Shown here in pieces: positions 58,020 to 64,000 of a stretch of 64,000 nt of DNA. The position numbers were made by a program, and so were the translations under genes. Each line of letters begins with the position of its first letter. Position 1 is the stretch's first letter. Origin of the DNA: Endomychus coccineus (taxonomy: Eukaryota; Arthropoda; Insecta; Coleoptera; Endomychidae); assembly GCA_958510875.1 (NCBI GenBank), contig OY294067.1, forward strand, positions 192,517,322 to 192,581,321, given 5' to 3'. The notes below the pieces were generated by a model. It searched no databases. It saw nothing but the letters and a program-made list of their open reading frames with translations, and had not been told where the DNA came from.

Positions 58020-59440
58020 ATACAAAATTCTCAGGAAATGGGTCACATTAACACATATATTTTTACCCTCGTCTTTACGTACGTTTCGGTCTCACGACCA
58101 TCAGAAGACTTATCAATACAATAACCTGATTACTTAGAACTACTGTAATAACACAAAGCGTCCTTATCGCACAAATTTCGTTTAAATGCCAACGTCGCCG
58201 AAACGAACGGAAACATGAAATCGGAACTATAACACAGCAATGCTGCAGCGTAAAAATTAAAAATCCACTATTAAGTAGAATCATCAACAAATACGAACAC
58301 ATTTCATGAATGTCTGCGAGGGACTAACAAAGAGTTCTATCCTCTTTGCTAACAGACGAGACCATCTCGAGTGTTAATTTAAGCGCCAGATGTCATAATT
58401 TATTAGGTGATAAAATAAGGTCTCTGGCCTCTGAGAAATACTTTAGACAATTCTACCTAAAGTAAACTTTTACATTATAAGGACGTAAGTAGGAATTTGC
58501 AAAAATATTAATTAATTAAATTAGTATAAATATGACTTAGTGTTTGAACGTCACTCCTATGATTTACAGACTTGGAGTCACGTTTTATGTGAATCATCTC
58601 CAGAATAGATCTTTTATAATAATTGGTTTCCTTAGTTAATATATTAACATTCTTGTAATCAAATTGATGGTTATAATCAAAGCAATGTTTAGCAAGCGCG
58701 GTGGAATTTTCTAAGTTTTTGTTTCTTGTGCTATACTTATGGCCATACATTCTTTTTTGTAAATATTGTTTAGATATACCAGTATAGGTCCCATCACAAT
58801 CTAAACAATTTAATTTGTATACTGTGTAGGTTTGTTTATCTTTAGGAATTACAGGTTTTAGATTTGAGAAATATTTCCCAACACAGTTAGTAGGTTTATG
58901 CGCTACATTTATATCATACTTTTTCAAACATTTCTTAATTTTCTCTGAGGTCTCCGGAATGTATGGTAAAGTTATATAATTGTCTGTATTACCTTTTACG
59001 TTATTTTTATAGGACGATCCATTATAAATTTTGTTTATTCTCTCTTTAATAATAGGATTGAAAAAAGTTTTCGGGTAGCCATTCAATTCCAGTGTATTAC
59101 GAACAATTTTTAGATTTTTGGGACGGTCCTCTGGGTGGGACAATTTAACCGCACGGTCTGTAAGACTGTTTATGACGCTTTTTTCATAACAAGTTGGTGC
59201 AACGGAATTGAAATGAAGATAGCGTTGAGACCAAACTTCTTTAGTAAACCACGAAGTTTTTATTTCTCCATCTGCATCATGCCTAATGTTCATATCTAAG
59301 AAATTTATGTTTTTGTTCACTTCTATTTCACAGGTAAATTGAAGTTTACAGTGGAAATTGTTGAATTTATTAATCACGTACTGAATTTTGTCATTGGGAA
59401 CACACATAAGGTAATCATCTACATACCGTTGAGTTTTGTG
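58020..59440 (-). mobile_element. Penelope-like element, 5'-truncated, open GIY-YIG part
   Basis: The minus-strand frame from about 59440 to 58508 is open. It begins with the RT catalytic motif YVDDYL (59408-59425, upstream of the ATG at 59407), then the RT thumb (NFLDMNIRHDADGEIKTSWF), a linker (YIPETSEKIKKCLKKYDINV) and GIY-YIG (YKLNCLDCDGTYTGISKQYL, about 194-213, with Thr in place of the usual Ile in YIG), and ends with a SILEMIHIKRDSKSVNHRSD block. The 3' UTR (58508-58020) ends in a hammerhead-like motif. The sequence beyond 59440 is unrelated repeat, so the element is cut just before motif C of the RT. Same family as 9125-10205 but much better preserved. Confidence 0.9.
58070..58112 (-). 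ncRNA. hammerhead-like motif of the PLE
   Basis: Minus strand: GTCTT / CTGATG core, GGTC-GTGA-GACC stem II, GAAAC, GTAC loop, GTA and AAGAC closing stem I. The core lacks one base of CUGAUGA compared with the copy at 10121. Confidence 0.5.
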
Positions 59441-62400
59441 AAATATTCGATATTTGATTGAGTTTCTGTATAATTATCACTATTCGTGTGTTTATCTGTC
59501 TGTATGTATGCTTTTACGAAAATAAAATGATGGAATATCTAAAAATGATACGGCTATTTGCATATGAAATGGTCATTTCATTGGACGTCAGTCCATAGAT
59601 TGACACCAATGATTAAGGTAGTGGTTCCCATATACCTTTACTTCATACGGTAGTCTTGATTGCACTGATAGGTACAGCGTGAAAAAAACAGGCTTACATT
59701 ATTATTTTATTGCTGATTGCTAGTGGTTCGTAAACCCCATGTTTAAAGCTTTCTGCTTTTACAAAATCATTTAATTCAAAAATATGTTTATTATTATCAC
59801 TATGCCCCTATCCGTCTGGCTGTAAGTTTCCATGAGACACTCGATATTTAATTGAAAAATCTGTATTAGTATCACTATCGTGTGTCCGTCTATATGTTCT
59901 CTGTATGCTATCACGAAAATAAAATATTAGAATATCCAAAAAAAGATGTGTTAATTATTATTACGGCTATTTGTTTGCCGTCTGTCTGTCTGCTTCTATG
60001 AAAATAAGCTCAATCAAACCCATTCGTAAGTGATCAATATATGTTTCAAAATTTTCCCCTAATATTCACGCTATGACATAGTAGCTTTAACAGTCGAAAA
60101 TTTTGCCGCTTTTGCTCTGAATGATATACTGCCCAATGAATATGAACTATTATTTTTGATATTTTGTGTTTGTGGTGACGTAGTCATCTGGCGACCATAG
60201 TTCGTGATCTATGATGGCTGGGAGGGTGTGGTTTCTAGCGTACACTGCCACCATGACAGATATATTGTGTTATTTTTATGGCATAACGTGTTTCGACATT
60301 GATAGGTTGCATGACAGTTGACAGCTCATATATTGGTATGTAATGATTTTGTACTCTACGAGCAATTTGATACCCGTAAAGCTATAGTTGATTTTTTCCA
60401 TTCATCGTCGCCATATTGTATTCCTGAAAAAAAGTTGAAAATTCACTTGTCTTGACATTTTATTTCTCAAACAGATGGTGGCGTCATGATCATCATAGTT
60501 CGTGAACCATGGTTGACGACTGCCTCAAGCGGAATACATTGGAACAATGAGTAATGTCATCGGCCGGCGATCATCGTTCGTGAACTATCGTCGCCAACTG
60601 CTACCAGCCATAAGCGACAGTTGACAGCTCCTAGATTTTGTACTCCACGAGTCTAGCCCCTTAAATTGACACCCATAGAGCCATAGCTGAAGGTTTTCTC
60701 ATTTGCCGTCAACATATTGGAAATTTACATTCTATGCGTCCAATCCTATCATTTGATACCCATCAATCTATACTTTGGAAAAATGAAGTTTCAGACCCTT
60801 ATCACTATATAATTATAATATTATTGTTCAGGAAATTACGTAGACTCCGCAAATGCAATAAAATCCCCATTTCTGATGTGACAAAGTCGTAATAATCCGA
60901 TAGATCCCTTGAAATAAGATTCTAAATGAAGTTTTATAAATTATTATATCTTGATAGAACATACGAAATGTCAGGTAGGCCTAGCGACATTCTGTCTCGT
61001 AATTCTATCTCTCCTTGCCGGAGCAGCGACTTCTGGGTACACTTAGCAACGTAAGCACAGCACGAGGCCAGTGAAACTTTTTCTTGAGTCACGGGAAATC
61101 CACGTGGATTTGGAAAGAGCCTGCATGAATTGTTATTGCGTCTAGTCATGTTTCTATTAGTCGTTTTAATAACGTATGGGCTTGGTCTGTCCCGGTGCTC
61201 TAGATTGAACATATTTTCTAAGCTTCGCGCGTGGGGTGGCCTCCGCTTCAATGGGTTGATAAAAACTGATTACATTCAAAAGAAAGGTGAGTTCTTCACC
61301 ACCTACTCGTTTGGTAAGCTGATCTTGTCCAGTTAGTTTCACTTCCAAAGGAATACTCCACTGTTTGCATTAATTCAAGTCATGTATATTTTATCTAGAT
61401 TCCACACTCAAAATAATTAAAATATTTTAAAATTCTTTTTCATTGTTGTTGAGATAATGTCTATAAAGTTATAAGTAATTTTCTAATCAAGGCAAGTAGA
61501 ATTTTAACTTATTTTTCTCCCCAATATCAATTTTTTTTGAAATCAATCATTATTTTGTTTTTCAGTATTGAACCAAAATAAATTCAAGTAATTAGATAGA
61601 GATTAAATTAAAAATTAATTCAATTAAATTAAATATCAAGTTATGTTCATATAAGTGTATAAGTCGAGGAAGGATTTCTCTTAATTCAATAGAATTCGGA
61701 AGAGAGCAACCTACGTTAAATATTGCTTGTAGTATTATAGAAGAAAGAAACTCAGAGCTGTAGGTAGCTTTCGTAGGGGTAGCTTAGAGCATGGAATTGG
61801 CTCATAGTTAGAACCCAGTTGTGAAGCAAAATTAAACGTAGTACATGCGCAACAGAAAATATTTATTTATTCCTAGGGGTAAAGCCGTTCTGGACTTGTG
61901 CGCGTCTTTCGTATTCCGCGGAAAGTGTTAGCTTCCTTAAAAGACATCTTGTGACAGTTCAATATCTCCCATAATTTAATCCGACGTAGAACTCCAGTGG
62001 GTAAATTTCCTGTGCCTTATTTCTACAAGGGATTCGAGAGGAAATTGTGATATTAGAACAACAGGGTGAGTGCATTCAGATTGCCAGAAAACAATTGTTA
62101 TCATATTCCCTTCAACCTCTGGGTCGGAAATATAATATGATGTGGTGATTTAACCTTGCCAACTTTATTTTGTTAATATATGTTCTTTCCAGCTATTCAG
62201 GCAAATTTTAGTGTTCAATAATTGTAATTCCGCTTATCGGAGATCACTTAGGGGAGATGATAGAGTATCAGCTCGATCGGTTTGCCCCATGTTACCAGAG
62301 AGAGAAAGAGAGAGAGAGAGAAATCCTTCTTTGATTCTAAATTTCATCTGTCAATCATAGGCGTGTTCGAGCTCGAAATAGATCACTGTTCGGAGTTTTT

Positions 62401-62700
62401 AAATTGAATTATTTCAAGGGACCCAAATGTAACTATCTCTCGAAATTATTACAAAGTGTCGACTATATAACCCACTTCCAGTCAAAATGTCAGACCCTTG
62501 TCAAACACCTGTCAGATATTTGTCAAAACTTCTCAGAGAATCGTCAATGAGTCAGGAGATTTTTCTTATTTGCCGTTGCCGTATTGAATTTTTCTGAAAT
62601 AAGTTGAAATTCACTTTTCAGACACTTGTCAGACACTATTTAAAAGCTCAAACGGTGGTTTGTGAACTATGCTAGCCGGTTGCAAGCAACGAGATATATT
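59441..62700. repeat. decayed region sharing modules with the Polinton arms and interior
   Basis: Two copies of a ~130-bp unit lie at 59441-59560 and 59845-59985 (CGATATTT..TTG, ACGAAAATAAAAT). At 59700-59790 there is similarity to the Polinton 44-codon ORF region (GATTGCTAGTGGTT). 60640-60800 and 60850-60900 resemble 40995-41330 (TTTGATACCCAT, GCAATAAAATC, CTTC.G.TGTGA). GTGTCGACTATATAA occurs at 62457 and 41311. Palindromes of the 34-nt family lie at 60188, 60485, 60562 and 62653. 60930-61350 is more GC-rich with overlapping ORFs on both strands but no recognised domain. Confidence 0.5.
62297..62322 (+). repeat. (GA)n microsatellite
   Basis: Almost pure GA/GAAA run. Confidence 0.9.
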
Positions 62701-63089
62701 TCCGGTTAATGAAGTGAAAGCGTCTCATACAATTTCTTGCTATTCACACTACTACACATGTTAACTCATGTTATCGTAGTGTCAGTGTAGCTGATTACAT
62801 CTATTTAACATCATTTTCTGGGCTTGTAGAATATTAAGATTGTCATTAGTGGAGTAAATCTGGCGAGAAAATAAGCAAGGTTGGCGAAAATTTTACGATG
62901 CATAGCGACCCGGTGGAAAAGTTCTTTTAGGGTGCAACCCTTTTTTTGGCCAAAAAGGTTTTTTTGACATTTTTAAGGGTATCTCTGGTTGTATTGAAAA
63001 TTGAGAAACCAAAGTAGTACCCTTTTATTGTCAATGTCCAAAGAACTTCCAGTCCAAATTTCAAGTTGATCCGACCTCCCCCCTCCCCG

Positions 63090-63090
<1 letters not shown>
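62701..63090. other. no gene seen
   Basis: Poly-T and poly-C stretches before the (TA)n run; the frame reading Ile-Tyr repeats through it is an artefact. Confidence 0.5.

Positions 63091-63144
<54 letters not shown>
63091..63144. repeat. (TA)n microsatellite
   Basis: About 54 nt of TA repeats, directly adjoining the snapback element. Confidence 0.95.
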
Positions 63145-63145
<1 letters not shown>

Positions 63146-63396
63146 TCATATATGCAAGGAATCTTACGTAACGGCTAAATCGGTCATTTTTCAACCGATT
63201 TGACTGAAATTTGATCTAAAGATTGGTATTATGGTCTCTAAACTACCATCTGAGTTTCAAGTGATAATATTGAATAGTTTTCCAGGTGGTAGTTTTGAGA
63301 CCATAATACCAATCTCTAGTTCAAATTTCAGCCAAATCAGTTGAAAAATGACCGAGTTATCCGTTACGCAAGATTCCATGCATATATGAGTATATA
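63141..63396. mobile_element. snapback MITE with ~110-bp inverted arms
   Basis: The left arm (63141-63252: TACTCATATATGCAAGGAAT, CGGTCATTTTTCAACCGATT, TATTATGGTCTCTAAACTAC) is mirrored at 63284-63396 around a ~30-nt loop. It is flanked by TA-rich DNA on both sides. TA-rich flanks and long hairpin form fit a Tc1/mariner-related MITE, but no transposase is present to confirm the family. Confidence 0.75.
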
Positions 63397-63737
63397 TATT
63401 GTTAAGAAAAGGTCTTTTGATTTATATTTTACCCCACGTTGTGGTGACAATTGATATAAAAACTCTTTACTGAGTTTTATTCTTTAATTTTGATTTGAAT
63501 TAATTTGAATATTGATTTGAATATTTCAATGTTTTGAATTCTACCGGCTAGCTTTTATTTGTATTTCAAATCTTATGTTTATTTTGATTTGAATAATGAA
63601 CTTTTACCTTTTTATTTTATATCTATGGAATTAAACACAATGTTCTTTGAATGTTAAAAACTTTTATATTTAAATTTCTATGACTCTATCTCGGGTATTA
63701 AATTTAACAATTTTATGTTCAAATAGTTGAGGTCGTG
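63397..63737. other. AT-rich leader upstream of the PHD ORF
   Basis: Contains CCCCACGTTGTGGTGACAA (about 63433-63451), which looks LTR/PBS-like, then T-rich sequence. Could be the 5' region of the retroelement whose ORF begins at 63738. Confidence 0.35.
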
Positions 63738-64000
63738 ATGCCGAACAAGGCACGCGGTTTGACTTGCGGTAAATGCGAGCGTAAAGTGGATCGCTATGAC
63801 GATACAATTAGTTGTGTTACGTGTCAGAATTCTTTTCATCTTGATTGTGTCAAGATTCCTGTATCTGTATATCATCAGATGACTAGCGATTATGAAATTT
63901 CTTCTTGGCTATGTGATAGATGTTCTCCGGTGGATAGTGTTTCAATTAGTCAAACTGAGAACTGTGAAGACTCATTAAACAAGAGTGGCACAGAGGCTGT
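63738..64000 (+). CDS. PHD-finger protein, N-terminus, runs off the window
   Basis: ATG at 63738 opens a frame of at least 87 codons still open at the window edge. A PHD finger is complete: C10-x2-C13, C26-x2-C29, H34-x2-C37 and W57-x-C59-x2-C62, followed by a Ser/Glu-rich linker. A PHD finger right at the N-terminus is typical of the ORF1 protein of some insect CR1/Jockey-type LINEs and of some LTR elements, where it probably binds RNA or chromatin. The surrounding transposon density makes a retroelement ORF more likely than a host gene, but a host PHD protein is not excluded. Confidence 0.7.
   Translation, partial: MPNKARGLTCGKCERKVDRYDDTISCVTCQNSFHLDCVKIPVSVYHQMTSDYEISSWLCDRCSPVDSVSISQTENCEDSLNKSGTEA

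Noticed and set aside
60934..61348. Overlapping ORFs (105 aa minus, 68 aa plus, 60 aa minus) in a GC-richer patch
   Set aside because: No domain, splice signal or start context favoured one strand; left as unassigned sequence.
62973..63194. 73-codon minus-strand ORF with an Ile-Tyr repeat
   Set aside because: Same artefact from the second (TA)n tract.

Overview
This is a gene-poor, AT-rich, intron-bearing eukaryotic window. It is almost certainly from an arthropod genome, most likely an insect. The grounds are two animal genes with splice signals (a CEP170-family gene and an aprataxin HIT exon), CR1/Jockey-like LINEs, several Penelope-like retroelements (PLEs) with GIY-YIG domains, gypsy and hAT remnants, and a Polinton/Maverick-type element. 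The species cannot be named from the sequence.

Layout. 1-2000: remains of two PLE families and a large inverted repeat with two tRNA-Ser-like units facing each other. 2616-3054 (-): first exon of an aprataxin-like gene. 3464-4160: a repeat with a unique head and a ~172-bp array. 4460-20160 (+): three exons of a CEP170-family gene. Its ~11.8-kb last intron holds PLE pieces, a gypsy remnant split by a foldback element with its own tandem array, a possible THAP-like exon and an unidentified terminal exon on the other strand, and an hAT transposase end. 22889-25370 (-): a decayed LINE carrying a tRNA-derived SINE. 25384-27345: a second, larger copy of the 172-bp-array repeat, with a strand switch. 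27346-28860 (-): a LINE endonuclease remnant split by a 5'-truncated LINE with a 12-bp target duplication.

Centre of the window. 30512-46886 is a 16,375-bp Polinton-like element. It has ~4.08-kb terminal inverted repeats, 5'-AG/CT-3' ends and a perfect 6-bp target duplication (TTGAAT). It interrupts an already decayed YqaJ-exonuclease/PHD gene. Between the arms I recognise only an intact 1272-aa protein-primed family B DNA polymerase and a 111-aa GNAT-like acetyltransferase. I see no integrase, packaging ATPase, protease or capsid gene. Each arm carries four tRNA-like (pol III box A/B) units, a 44-codon ORF behind a splice-acceptor-like site, an AT-rich minisatellite, and iteron-like palindromic repeats at its inner end. 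This odd gene content makes it the best candidate for something undescribed.

Right part. 46.9-53.6 kb: noncoding, repeat-rich DNA with weak LTR-element traces and a minisatellite of 34-nt palindromes. 53600-57430 (-): two LINE 3' portions. 58020-59440 (-): a PLE with the RT catalytic motif and an open GIY-YIG domain. 59440-62700: a decayed region sharing short modules with the Polinton arms and interior. 63141-63396: a snapback MITE beside a (TA)n run. From 63738 (+) a PHD-finger ORF runs off the window, probably the ORF1 of another retroelement.
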